In this document: one piece after another, positions 34,655 to 43,454 of the stretch
Layout: each line of letters begins with the position of its first letter
Numbering within the stretch: position 1 is the stretch's first letter
NCBI GenBank assembly: GCA_028877215.1
Contig: JAPPFJ010000016.1
Coordinates: forward strand, 1 to 64,000
DNA: 64,000 nt
Direction of reading: 5' to 3'
Origin: Gemmatimonadota bacterium
GTDB taxonomy: Bacteria; Latescibacterota; UBA2968; GCA-2709665
Notes under the pieces: model-generated
Told to the model about the DNA's origin: nothing
Databases searched by the model: none
The model's input: the letters and a program-made list of their open reading frames with translations, nothing else
Program-made: the position numbers and the translations under genes

Positions 34655-35575
34655 TTGTGGTCAAAAGCGGCCAGGTTGCTGTCGGACCCAGGATTTTTTG
34701 ATTCCGAGCGCGAACGTGTTTTGGCGGACTATCCCTTGCTCAATTCGCATGGCCTGGGGCAGTTGCGCCGCCGCCGCCGCATTGACTCGGAGGACGGAGC
34801 ATTTCCGCGGAGTTGGGAGACAGCGCGTATTCCCGCAGAACTCGAGGCAGCCCGGGATGAGTTGCGGGCAGGCGGTCGGGCCGAGGGAGGCATTCGCAAC
34901 ACGTTGGAGTACTTTGTAGCGGGACGGGTCTCTCTTAGCTATCGATTAAGGGCGTGTGGCTGGGCGCGTCGCTTCAATGGACCGGCCCCACCGAAACGTT
35001 CAAGTTATAGACTTAAGCATGAAGTAGAGGCCTATTTGCGTGAGCGGGACAAGCGTCGAGAGGAAAGCGGAGGTCCATCAGAGCGTGATCGATACACGTC
35101 CAATGGGGCGTTTGTTTGTGCGGCCCTCATGGCGGGATTGCGAATATGGTCTTATCAAGATTCGATAAACCCCGATCTCCGTTTGGGTAAACCTTGGGCG
35201 GTTGCAGGGTTGCAGCCGGAGGATTATGGCCATCCCGAAGATGAGCGCATGGCGAAGTTCTGGCGGTGGGCCGTGCAGCAGGACGTCGGCGATCCCTGCG
35301 TTGAGGACTTTATTGCCGATACGGTGGATCTACTTTACGGTGGGGCGAACCTAGAGCAGCTACAGGAGTCAATTGAAAGGGCGTGTTACGAGGCGCGGGA
35401 GGCGTATGGCAAGCTGCGGCGTGAGTTTGGCTTGGAACTCGAGTGTGCGCCTATTTCCGAAGGAAAGACATCGTCCCGCCGGTTGGGTTTCATGGCCGGA
35501 CAGATCAAAGTCCCCGACGACTACGACAGCATGGGCGGTCCTGCGATAGAAAAGATGTTCGGAGGGGATGCGTGA
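34655..35575 (+). CDS. Unknown 306-residue protein with a Phd-type antitoxin tail
   Basis: Residues 1 to about 270 show no family I recognise; the region is rich in Arg/Glu helices, with a notable segment TSNGAFVCAALMAGLRIW near 155-172. The last 34 residues (RRLGFMAGQIKVPDDYD, then MGGPAIEKMFGG) match the toxin-binding C-terminal tail of Phd/YefM-like antitoxins that partner PIN toxins. Normal Phd-type antitoxins are about 70-90 residues, so this would be a much larger antitoxin or a fusion. Its TGA overlaps the GTG start of the VapC gene. The start is unclear: TTG at 34655 lacks a ribosome binding site, while an in-frame ATT at 34637 follows AGGGGG at good spacing. Confidence 0.7.
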   Translation: MWSKAARLLSDPGFFDSERERVLADYPLLNSHGLGQLRRRRRIDSEDGAFPRSWETARIPAELEAARDELRAGGRAEGGIRNTLEYFVAGRVSLSYRLRACGWARRFNGPAPPKRSSYRLKHEVEAYLRERDKRREESGGPSERDRYTSNGAFVCAALMAGLRIWSYQDSINPDLRLGKPWAVAGLQPEDYGHPEDERMAKFWRWAVQQDVGDPCVEDFIADTVDLLYGGANLEQLQESIERACYEAREAYGKLRREFGLELECAPISEGKTSSRRLGFMAGQIKVPDDYDSMGGPAIEKMFGGDA

Positions 35576-35958
35576 CGTTTTTGCTGGATACCCATCTGTT
35601 GCTGTGGGCGGCAGGCGACCCGGGACGTCTGTCATCAAAATCCCGGGAGCTTCTCTGCGACCCCACAGTGGAGCTGATGTTCAGCACCGCAAGCATTTGG
35701 GAGGTCGTCGTCAAGAACACCCTCGGCAGATGCGACTTTCGCGTTGATCCACGGGAGTTGCGGGATGGCCTGATGCAGAATGGCTACAGCGAGCTTGTGA
35801 TTCGATCTGAACACGCGCTCGCCGTCGATCTTCTGCCGCCGATTCACAAGGACCCCTTCGACCGCATACTTATAGCGCAAGCGCAGGTAGAAAATGTCAC
35901 ACTGCTTACCATGGACAACAAAGTGGTCCGTTATCCCGGCCCAATCCAGGCGGTCTGA
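35572..35958 (+). CDS. vapC: VapC-type PIN-domain toxin
   Basis: A 128-residue PIN-domain endoribonuclease. The four acidic residues are in place: LLDTH (Asp6), SIWE (Glu44), DPFDR (Asp94/Asp97) and TMDNKV (Asp115). DTHLLLWA at the N-terminus is typical of the VapC group paired with Phd-type antitoxins. It is translated from GTG overlapping the stop of the preceding gene (GTGA), so production is coupled. VapC toxins cut tRNA or rRNA when freed from their antitoxin. The target here is unknown. Confidence 0.9.
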   Translation: MTFLLDTHLLLWAAGDPGRLSSKSRELLCDPTVELMFSTASIWEVVVKNTLGRCDFRVDPRELRDGLMQNGYSELVIRSEHALAVDLLPPIHKDPFDRILIAQAQVENVTLLTMDNKVVRYPGPIQAV

Positions 35959-36127
35959 TAAAGGACAAATGCCGGTGGAAGATGTGGGTAGATTGGCTTG
36001 ACTGGAGAGGTCACTGCCGGGAGTCCGTGCTCGGAGACGAACTCAGCACCCCATTGGCAGCGAGTCCGAATTGCTCAGCGTGATCACGGTGCAGTCAATG
36101 GCCGATATCGGATGCGGCGTGGACTTA

Positions 36128-36216
36128 GTCTTCTCCACGTTTCCGGATGTATCCGATGTACGCAGCAGATTCAAGGGTCGAAGCCGCTGTTTTGCGCTTC
36201 GACCCTTATCTGTCTT
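36128..36216. repeat. Duplicated block with hairpin downstream of lon
   Basis: Related to 33946-34030. AAGGGTCGAAGC (36173-36184) and GCTTCGACCCTT (36196-36207) form a perfect 12-bp stem that could terminate both the toxin gene (plus) and lon (minus). The 291-base gap 35959-36249 contains no gene. Confidence 0.7.
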
Positions 36217-36249
36217 TAGATCTTGGTTTTCAGTTTTCCCGGTGAAATC

Positions 36250-38754
36250 TCACTCTCCCGGTTCCGCCGTTACGGCGGGGCGGCGGCGGTTGCCGGCGCG
36301 GGGGGACGGCCTGCTCCCCGCGGTTCCCGAGCGGCGCTTGGACGGCGTCCTCCGCTTTCTTGTCAGCGCCGTGTCCAGTACCTTGTCCATGTGGTCGGCG
36401 AACACCAGCTTCACGTCCTTGCGAACGGTATCCGGCACTTCCTCAAGGTCCTTCCGGTTCTTTTCGGGCAGGATCACGGTCCCGATGCCCGCCCGGTGGG
36501 CCGCCAGCACCTTGTCGCGTATGCCGCCAACCGGAAGCACCTTGCCACGAAGGGTGATCTCTCCGGTCATCGCCACTTCTTTTCGTACCGGCCGTCCCGT
36601 GAAGACCGACGCCAGCACGGCCGCCATCGTGATTCCCGCGGACGGGCCGTCCTTGGGCACGGCTCCCGCAGGCGCGTGAACGTGTACGTCCTTTCCCTCG
36701 TTGAACTTTTCTTCCAACCCCAGACTCTCCCACCGCGTGCGCACGTACGTCATCGCGGCCTGGACGGATTCCTGCATCACGTCCCCAACCTGTCCGGTCA
36801 GATTCAGATTCCCGCCGCCGGGCATCAATGTTGCCTCGACAAACATAACGTCCCCACCCGCGGACGTCACCGCCAGGCCCGCCGCAACGCCCACTTCATC
36901 ATTGTCCTCGGCGATTTCGTGCTGAAACTGGCGGGGCCCCAGGTACTCCTGCAAATGGCCGGGCTTCACCATCATCTTTCGTTTACGACCCTGGGCGAAC
37001 CGGCGCGCCACCTTGCGGCACAACGTCCCGACCGCCCGCTCCAGGTTGCGCAACCCCGCCTCGGAGGTATAGTACCGGATCAGGCCCGTCAGCGCCCCGG
37101 TGTCGATCTCCAGCCGCCTGGCCGTCAGACCGTGCTCCTCAAGCTGCCTGGGCACCAGATAGTTGCGGGCGATCTGCAGCTTCTCCTGCTCCGTATAACC
37201 AGGCAGTTCGAGGACTTCCATCCGGTCCAGCAGTGCGGGCGGTATCGTATGAAGCGTATTCGCCGTGGCAATGAACATCACCTGTGAAAGATCGAACGGC
37301 ACATCCAGATAGTGGTCTTCGAATCGGCAATTCTGCTCGGGATCCAGTACCTCCAGCAGAGCCGCGGACGGGTCGCCGCGGAAGTCGGCGCCCAGCTTGT
37401 CGATCTCGTCCAGCATGAACACCGGGTTGTTCGTGCCCGCCCGGCGCAATCCCTGAATGATCCGGCCGGGAAGCGCGCCCACGTAGGTCCGCCTGTGGCC
37501 CCTGACTTCCGATTCGTCCCGTACGCCGCCCAGCGATATCCGGACAAATGTACGGTCCAGCGCACGCGCCACGGAACGACCCAGCGACGTCTTTCCCGTG
37601 CCCGGAGGACCCACCAGGCACAGAATCGGCCCCCGCATGTCGTTTTTCAGCCCGCGCACCGCCAGATATTCCAGGATCCGATCCTTCGGCTTTTCGATCC
37701 CGTAGTGGTCATTGTCCAGAATCTTCTGCGCCCGGTCCACGTCGATACGGTCTTCGCTCGCTTTGCTCCACGGCAGTTCAACCAACCAGTCCAGATACGT
37801 TCGAGATACGGTATATTCTGCGGACTCGCCGGGCATCTTCTCCATCCGCGAAAGCTCTCGATCGGCCGCCTTTCGCGCCTCGTCCGGCATGCCCGCGGCC
37901 TCGATTTTCGAGGACAGCTCCTCCACTTCTTCGACTTCGTCTCCGCCTTCCCCCAGTTCCTCGCGAATGGCTCTGAGTTGCTGACGGAGGAAGTATTCGC
38001 GTTGCGCCTCGTCCATGGACCCGGCCGCATCGCTCTCGATCTTCTGCCGCAGCTCCAGAATTTCGACTTCCCGCGTAAGAAACTTGTGAATCAACTCGAA
38101 CCTCAGGCGAAGGTTGAGCTCGGACAAGACCTCCTGGCGTTCCTCGAACCTGATGTTGAACTGGGAAGCGATAAAATCCGCCTTCTGTTCCTGTTCGCTC
38201 AGAGAATCCAGCGCCGCCATCAGCTCTTTGGGCACGTTGGGCACCAGATCCATCGCCTTCTTGAACAGACCCAGCACGTTTCGGGAGAGCGCTTCCAGCT
38301 CATTGGTTTTTTCCGCCCAACCCTCCAGCACCCTGACCCGCGCCAGTGGATAGGGCGTGGTCTGAACCAGTTCCTCAAGACCCACGCGGGCAATCCCGTT
38401 CACAAGAACCTGCAGCTTGTTGTCCGGCGTTCGCTGCATCCGGACCACCTGCACCGCCGTGCCAACCTGATACAGGTCCTCGGCCTGAATTTCACTTTCC
38501 GCGTCGCCGGCCTCGTCGTCAGGTTCGGCTTTCCCCTGTTTTTCACCCGGCTTCTGACCGAACAACGCAACGACCCGATGGCCCCCGTTCACAGCGATGT
38601 CCACGGCACGGATCGCCTGTTCGCTTTCAATCAGCAAAGGTGACAACATATAGGGAAAGATGACGACTTCTTTGCTTCTCAATACAGGCACTTCGCCCGG
38701 GACGTGGGTTCTGTCGATGACTTCGATGCTTTCCGACGTATTCTCGTCCGACAT
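36250..38754 (-). CDS. lon: ATP-dependent Lon protease
   Basis: An 834-residue LonA-type protease that degrades misfolded and regulatory proteins in the cytoplasm. An N-terminal substrate-binding domain (about 18-220) and coiled coil precede the AAA+ module with Walker A GPPGTGKTSLGRS (about residue 385), and the protease domain has the Ser705-Lys748 dyad (DGPSAGITMA, GIRDKVLAA). Beyond the normal end, residues about 799-834 form a basic tail (RKRRTPSKRR, RPSPRAGNRRR) whose coding sequence is related to the repeat at 33065-33094. The ATG is preceded by AAGGAG at 8 bases. Confidence 0.96.
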   Translation of the reverse strand: MSDENTSESIEVIDRTHVPGEVPVLRSKEVVIFPYMLSPLLIESEQAIRAVDIAVNGGHRVVALFGQKPGEKQGKAEPDDEAGDAESEIQAEDLYQVGTAVQVVRMQRTPDNKLQVLVNGIARVGLEELVQTTPYPLARVRVLEGWAEKTNELEALSRNVLGLFKKAMDLVPNVPKELMAALDSLSEQEQKADFIASQFNIRFEERQEVLSELNLRLRFELIHKFLTREVEILELRQKIESDAAGSMDEAQREYFLRQQLRAIREELGEGGDEVEEVEELSSKIEAAGMPDEARKAADRELSRMEKMPGESAEYTVSRTYLDWLVELPWSKASEDRIDVDRAQKILDNDHYGIEKPKDRILEYLAVRGLKNDMRGPILCLVGPPGTGKTSLGRSVARALDRTFVRISLGGVRDESEVRGHRRTYVGALPGRIIQGLRRAGTNNPVFMLDEIDKLGADFRGDPSAALLEVLDPEQNCRFEDHYLDVPFDLSQVMFIATANTLHTIPPALLDRMEVLELPGYTEQEKLQIARNYLVPRQLEEHGLTARRLEIDTGALTGLIRYYTSEAGLRNLERAVGTLCRKVARRFAQGRKRKMMVKPGHLQEYLGPRQFQHEIAEDNDEVGVAAGLAVTSAGGDVMFVEATLMPGGGNLNLTGQVGDVMQESVQAAMTYVRTRWESLGLEEKFNEGKDVHVHAPAGAVPKDGPSAGITMAAVLASVFTGRPVRKEVAMTGEITLRGKVLPVGGIRDKVLAAHRAGIGTVILPEKNRKDLEEVPDTVRKDVKLVFADHMDKVLDTALTRKRRTPSKRRSGTAGSRPSPRAGNRRRPAVTAEPGE

Positions 38755-38864
38755 CCGTTACACTCCTTCATCGTGTCAACCATCTCGATGCGTCTAAATC
38801 GTCCTGATTTCGCTACTCGTGAGTGAGAATCTGCCCCACCCCTTGAATTCCCCTATTCCCTTGC

Positions 38865-38898
38865 CCTTTTTCTTGCTGCGCCCCAAGAAAAAGGGCGA
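38865..38898. repeat. 13-bp perfect inverted repeat
   Basis: GCCCTTTTTCTTG (38865-38877), an eight-base loop, and CAAGAAAAAGGGC (38886-38898). It lies 111 bases upstream of the lon start. The A/T-rich arms make it resemble a bidirectional terminator core, but it could also be an element end. Confidence 0.7.
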
Positions 38899-39141
38899 AA
38901 AAGAATGGCGCCGCTCAAACGCCGCGGGGCTGCTTTTCCGCGAACCACCTCGGCGGCAAGAATGTGAGCCGCTGTCCTGCGACCTGTGCAGGCACCCGTG
39001 GGCGATGGTGCTGGACGGACCAGCGCGGAAAAGCCCCATCCGCACCGCCGGGCGCGCGGTTGGTCCGCGCGAGCCTCAATTCGATTTGTAATGTTAACGA
39101 TAGAGAGCGTATCCATGTCCACCGGCGTCTTGTATTTGTAG

Positions 39142-39162
39142 GGGCGACCCTCGTGGTCGCCC
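39142..39162. repeat. Short dispersed hairpin (GGGCGACC/GGTCGCCC)
   Basis: An eight-base perfect stem with a CTCGT loop, preceded by tttgtag. It resembles dispersed intergenic hairpins seen in genomes of uncultured marine bacteria; function unknown. Confidence 0.55.
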
Positions 39163-39465
39163 GCCTTGTTGATTTTCCTCCCCCTTTCCTTCAGGTGAGG
39201 GGGTTGGGGGGATAGCTCGCCGTAGGAATGATCGTGAATCTGTTATAGGCCCATAGAGCATGCAACATTCGTACCGTAAGGAGTGTAACGAGTCTATCAT
39301 ATTGGAAATTAACATGTTACGATATATCAAGCCGGTCGACAAAACGGTTTCGATTTCAAGTGGACAACGCGAATACCAGGGAACTGCCATTTTGGCAGAT
39401 CATTTTACGCCAGTCAGCTTCGATTTCCTGTTGAAGCCAGGACGCCGAATCCATATATTGCCGCC

Positions 39466-39630
39466 AGTGTTCTGTCCCGGAAATAAGTTGCCAATATTCG
39501 ACCTCCGAGTCGCCCGGCTCGCAAGGCGCCTGAGCGCAGCCGACCTGCGTATGGTCGGCGAGCGAGGGGAACGTAGCGAGACGGGATGAATCGTCGGTCG
39601 AATGGTGAGGAATTTTCGGGACAGGACACT
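39466..39630. mobile_element. 165-bp MITE-like element with 19-bp inverted repeats
   Basis: AGTGTTCTGTCCCGGAAAT (39466-39484) and the complement of 39612-39630 agree at 17 of 19 positions. The interior has nested complementary words (ATTCGACC at 39497, GGTCGAAT at 39592), giving a long hairpin, as in many MITEs. It encodes no transposase. No clear target duplication was seen. A related end lies at 1-20. Confidence 0.65.
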
Positions 39631-39758
39631 TGAATACCAGCTCGTATCGGTACACGCGGCGGAATCATCTTGATGCCAATGTCTTTCCGGTTCATTTTCT
39701 CAAAACCCGAGCGTCCGGACCGTCCTGCTTGGTTCCTTTACCGATTGGTTTCCACCGA

Positions 39759-40883
39759 ATGAAGATTACAGGCATACAGACAATCGCCCTCATGGGCGCA
39801 ACGCCGAAATCCGGCTGGACGGCCGAAACGCCGCCGTCGGAAAACCTGCACACGCTGTTGGAAGTGCATACGGACAGCGGCCTGACCGGGCTGGGAAGCG
39901 TGGCCACCAGCAGGGCCCTGGTGGACGCCGCGCTGGATCTTCTGAAACCCCACTTTATCGGCGAATCGGCCATCGAACCGGAGCGCGTCACCGAAAAACT
40001 CCACCAGTCGACCTTCTGGCAGGGCCGGGGCGGCTCGGTCACGCACGCCATTTCGGGCATCGACATCGCGCTGTGGGACCTCCTGGGCAAAGCCAGCGGA
40101 CAACCCGTGGGTCGCCTCCTGGGCGGATATTATCGGCACAGGATCAAGCCCTATGGCTCCCTCCTCTTCGAGGCAGATGACGCTGCTTTCAAACAGACTC
40201 TGGAGTCGGCCGTTTCCCGGGGTTTTCGCGCGCTCAAGCTCGGTTGGGGACCCTTCGGCCGCGAGGACAGACGCACCGACGAACGTCTCGTCAAGCTCGC
40301 TCGAGACACGGTGGGGCCGGACGTCGAACTGATGGTCGACGCGGGCGGCAGCGATCAGTTCTGGCCGCACGGCTACAAGTGGGCCCTCGAAACCGCGCGG
40401 ATGCTGGCCGATTACGACGTGGTCTGGTTCGAGGAAGCCCTGCCGCCGGACGATCTGGAGGGATTCATCGCCCTGCGTCAAAACGCCCCTGTCCCCATTG
40501 CCGGGGGCGAGGTCCTGACCCGTCGACAGAGCTTCATTGCCTGGATTGCGCGCGGCGCCTTCGATATCGTTCAGCCGGACGCCACGAAAGTCGGCGGCCT
40601 TTCGGAGACCCGCCGCATCCTCTGGCACGCATGCAATCACAACGTGTTGCTGGTCACCCACGGATGGAACACCGCGGTAGGCCTGGCGGCCGACCTCCAT
40701 CTTGCCGCCGCCCATCCTACGGCCCGCTGGGTAGAATACATCACCCCGTCGCCGTACATAGAAGACATCCTCACCGAACCTTTCCAGCTCGACGACGACG
40801 GCCTGCTTACCATACCCACCACGCCGGGACTGGGCATCGAGCTGGATCGGGAAAGGGTGAGACGCTATTCCGGACAGGAGTGA
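39759..40883 (+). CDS. Enolase-superfamily dehydratase (galactonate dehydratase-like)
   Basis: A 374-residue member of the mandelate racemase group. It has RALKLGWGPF (Lys160), metal ligands MVDAGG (Asp194), WFEEALPP (Glu225) and AGGEVLTR (Glu251), and the His general base in THGWNTAVG (His301). The Asp-Glu-Glu metal set with a later His fits acid-sugar dehydratases such as D-galactonate dehydratase. The substrate is not determined. The ATG at 39759 starts the conserved MKITGIQTI strand; an open frame extends upstream into the MITE. It is followed 4 bases later by a Gfo/Idh/MocA gene. Confidence 0.88.
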   Translation: MKITGIQTIALMGATPKSGWTAETPPSENLHTLLEVHTDSGLTGLGSVATSRALVDAALDLLKPHFIGESAIEPERVTEKLHQSTFWQGRGGSVTHAISGIDIALWDLLGKASGQPVGRLLGGYYRHRIKPYGSLLFEADDAAFKQTLESAVSRGFRALKLGWGPFGREDRRTDERLVKLARDTVGPDVELMVDAGGSDQFWPHGYKWALETARMLADYDVVWFEEALPPDDLEGFIALRQNAPVPIAGGEVLTRRQSFIAWIARGAFDIVQPDATKVGGLSETRRILWHACNHNVLLVTHGWNTAVGLAADLHLAAAHPTARWVEYITPSPYIEDILTEPFQLDDDGLLTIPTTPGLGIELDRERVRRYSGQE

Positions 40884-40887
40884 TACG

Positions 40888-41889
40888 ATGAGAATTGGAG
40901 TCATGGGCGTCCACTACGGACACATCGGCAGCATGTTCCGGTCCGCCGTCAACGCCCCCAACGCGGAACTGGTTGGCATCGTGGAACCGGACGACGCCCT
41001 GTACGATCAGTACACGCGCGACGTCGACGTCCCCCGCTATCCCACGTTGACGGACATGCTGGACGGGACCCGCGCCGACGTGGTCATGGAAGGCGTGGGC
41101 CACCACGAGAAGGTGGACATGGTCGAAACCTGCGCCGCGGCGGGCGCCCATGTGTTCCTGGACAAACCGCTCTGCCGTTCTCTGGACGATTGGGATCGCA
41201 TCCGAACCGCGGTCCGCACCCACGACATTCGCCTGACCATGTTCTACACGTCGCGCAGCTATCCGCCCTTCATCGCGCTGAGGGAAGCCGTACTCGCGGG
41301 AGAACTCGGCGAGATCGTCAGCCTGATCTCCACCCATCCCCACAAGCTCGGCCCATGGGCTCCCGACTGGTATTTCGATCCGCAGATCTATACGGGCACC
41401 TTCAGCGACGTCGCGTGCCACGGCGTGGACCAGGTCCGCTGGCTCACGGGCGCCGAATGCGTAGGCGTGCATGCCCTCGGCACGTGCAAGAGGCATACGC
41501 ACGGCCCGCAAGAGCTCGAGATGGACCACATTCAGGCGTCGTTTCAGTTGAGTACCGGAGCCTGCGCGCTGCTCACCGCGGATTGGCTGACTCCCGAAGA
41601 TTCTCCGTCATTCGGCGACACGCGCTTCATCATCATGGGCACGAAGGGATCGGCCCACCTCCGGGCGTATGCGTCGGACAGCCTGCTCATCGTTGCCGAC
41701 GGCAAGGGCGCGTACGAGCCCGAGTTCCCACCTGAGCGCAACAGCAGCTTTGTGGAAACGATGGTCAACGCGTTCTCCGGCGGCGAGGAGAACTTCATCT
41801 CCACCTCCGACGTGCTGGCCGTTGCCAGAGCATGCATCATGGCGGAAGAATCCGCGCGCCGGGGCGGCGAGTTTCTGAGTATCGAGTAA
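40888..41889 (+). CDS. Gfo/Idh/MocA family oxidoreductase
   Basis: A 333-residue NAD(P)-dependent dehydrogenase. The N-terminal Rossmann part starts RIGVMGVHYGHIG, and the conserved FLDKPLC (normally EKP) lies at about 90-96. The C-terminal domain holds the likely catalytic region DVACHGVDQVRWLTG. Asp in place of the usual Glu in the EKP motif is a mild departure. Family members oxidise or reduce sugar or cyclitol hydroxyls. It is sandwiched between an acid-sugar dehydratase and a ceramidase-like gene; all three are probably one transcript. Confidence 0.9.
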   Translation: MRIGVMGVHYGHIGSMFRSAVNAPNAELVGIVEPDDALYDQYTRDVDVPRYPTLTDMLDGTRADVVMEGVGHHEKVDMVETCAAAGAHVFLDKPLCRSLDDWDRIRTAVRTHDIRLTMFYTSRSYPPFIALREAVLAGELGEIVSLISTHPHKLGPWAPDWYFDPQIYTGTFSDVACHGVDQVRWLTGAECVGVHALGTCKRHTHGPQELEMDHIQASFQLSTGACALLTADWLTPEDSPSFGDTRFIIMGTKGSAHLRAYASDSLLIVADGKGAYEPEFPPERNSSFVETMVNAFSGGEENFISTSDVLAVARACIMAEESARRGGEFLSIE

Positions 41890-41913
41890 ACCCGCCACAA
41901 CAGGAGAACTCCA

Positions 41914-43266
41914 ATGGGCGCTTTACAGGCAGGCGCCGCCACGGCCAACATCACCCCCTGGCTGGGCGTGACCATTCCCGGGGGGCATCGGCCGGGATAC
42001 GCCGATGACGTCCACGACGAACTCCTGGCCAAAGCCCTCGTCCTGGACAACGGCCATACCCGCGTCGCCTTCATCACCTGCGATCTCATCGCCATGCCGC
42101 GGAATATCGCGGACCGCGCGAGGCAGCGCGTGGCGCAGCGGTGCGGCATCCCGATCGAAAACACGATGATCAATGCGACCCACACACACAGTGGGGGCGG
42201 CATCGCCGACTTGCTGGGTACGGACGGCGATTCGGACTATATCGCATGGCTCCACCTCAAGATCGCGGACGCCGCAGAACTCGCGTGCCGCCGCCTGCGA
42301 CCCGCTCGAATCGGCTTCGCAAGCGTGGAGGAAGACCGTATCGCGTTCAATCGCCGCTGGCGGATGAAGGACGGGACCGTGCGGATGAACCCTGGGGTGG
42401 CCGACCCGAACCTGATCGAACCCTCGGGCCCCGCTGACCCGGAACTCGCAATGGCCTACGTCGAGGACCTGAACGGCGATCCGCTGTCGGCCATTGCCAG
42501 CTACTCCCTGCACTACGTCGGCGCCGGAGGTGGCATCTCTGCGGATTACTTCGGACACTTCTTCAGACTGATGCGCCGTTATCTGGGCGGTGAATGCGTC
42601 CCCCTGCTGTGGAATGCCGCGTCCGGCCAGATCAACAATATCGACTTCAGCGGGCGCCGCAGGTGGAAGGACAGCGGTCATGCGCACGCGAAGAAAATGG
42701 CCAACGTCCTGGCCGGCCACATGCTCACCGAAATCCAGCTGATGGATATGCAGGATAGTCTGGATCTCGCGGCCACTACCGGTTCATTCGATTTCTCGCC
42801 CAGAACGATCACGCCCGAAGACCTGGAAATGGCCGAAATTATCCTTGCGTCGCCCGACGATCCACCGGAATACGAAAAAGGCCCCTTCAGCTGGGTTGTG
42901 GGCCAACCCATCCCGCGGTCCATCGTGGACATCTACGCGGTGGAATGTCAACGCCTGGCGAAGCTCCCATCCAGAATGAGCGCCCAGGTGCAGGCATTCA
43001 GACTCGGCGACGCCGCCATCGTTGCGCTTCCGGGCGAGGTCTTCGTCGAGTCCGGCCTGGGAATCAAGACCCGGGCGTCCGCCAGTCCGGTGTTTGTCGT
43101 AAGTCTCGCCAACGGTTACATCGGCTATATATGTACCGACAGAGCCCTTACCGAGGAGGGCGGATACGAAACCTGGGCGGCCAACTCCTCTCTGGGCGGC
43201 GTGGGCACGGCTCCGGCCATGGAGACCCTCGCAGACGACCTGCTGGAGCAGCTGTTTGAGAAATGA
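41914..43266 (+). CDS. Neutral/alkaline ceramidase N-terminal-like hydrolase
   Basis: A 450-residue protein matching the N-terminal domain of neutral/alkaline non-lysosomal ceramidases. It shows AGAATANITPWLG at the start, TCDLIAMP, NATHTHSGG (His pair, probable zinc ligands) and VPLLWNAASGQINN, which resembles the ceramidase nucleophile loop (GDVSPN). True ceramidases are secreted and about 650 residues; this one lacks a signal peptide and the C-terminal domain. Similar proteins are very common in sugar- and carbohydrate-use clusters of Planctomycetes-like bacteria, where the substrate is unknown. AGGAGA precedes the ATG. Confidence 0.83.
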   Translation: MGALQAGAATANITPWLGVTIPGGHRPGYADDVHDELLAKALVLDNGHTRVAFITCDLIAMPRNIADRARQRVAQRCGIPIENTMINATHTHSGGGIADLLGTDGDSDYIAWLHLKIADAAELACRRLRPARIGFASVEEDRIAFNRRWRMKDGTVRMNPGVADPNLIEPSGPADPELAMAYVEDLNGDPLSAIASYSLHYVGAGGGISADYFGHFFRLMRRYLGGECVPLLWNAASGQINNIDFSGRRRWKDSGHAHAKKMANVLAGHMLTEIQLMDMQDSLDLAATTGSFDFSPRTITPEDLEMAEIILASPDDPPEYEKGPFSWVVGQPIPRSIVDIYAVECQRLAKLPSRMSAQVQAFRLGDAAIVALPGEVFVESGLGIKTRASASPVFVVSLANGYIGYICTDRALTEEGGYETWAANSSLGGVGTAPAMETLADDLLEQLFEK

Positions 43267-43340
43267 GAATCCCCGCCGCGTTGGTCTGTCAGCGACCGGA
43301 GCAGGCACGTCTGGCGAATCTGACGATCGGCTGCGACGCG

Positions 43341-43370
43341 GGCAGACAGGAATGTCCGCCCCACCCTCAC
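43341..43370 (-). repeat. 30-base dispersed repeat, copy 1
   Basis: Thirty bases whose minus-strand reading (gtgagggtggggcggacatt, then cctgtctgcc) is identical to 60783-60812. Related, diverged forms occur at 34151 and 32424. Confidence 0.8.
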
Positions 43371-43374
43371 AACA

Positions 43375-43410
43375 AAACCCCCGTCGCGACTTCTGTCTGC
43401 GACGGGGTTT
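43375..43410. terminator. Bidirectional terminator between convergent genes
   Basis: AAACCCCCGTCGC (43375-43387) pairs with GCGACGGGGTTT (43399-43410), with one unpaired C, and is flanked by T runs on both strands. It separates the convergent ceramidase-like and enolase-superfamily genes. Confidence 0.9.
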
Positions 43411-43454
43411 GTTTTCGGTTATCCTGTACTTATGAGCGCGGTCGAGACGTCCCG

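Larger units (their letters stand above)
38755..39465. other. Repeat-rich non-coding region upstream of lon
   Basis: No gene was recognised in this stretch. It contains a 13-bp perfect hairpin (38865-38898), a short GGGCGACC-loop-GGTCGCCC hairpin (39142-39162), and further G- and C-rich runs. Open frames such as 38819-39091 and 39260-39589 cross these repeats and lack family resemblance. Confidence 0.5.

Noticed and set aside
38819..39091. 90-codon frame upstream of lon
   Set aside because: Spans the 13-bp inverted repeat and has no family resemblance or good ribosome binding site.
39260..39589. 109-codon frame partly over the MITE-like element
   Set aside because: Its end is supplied by the element's repeats; no conserved protein pattern.
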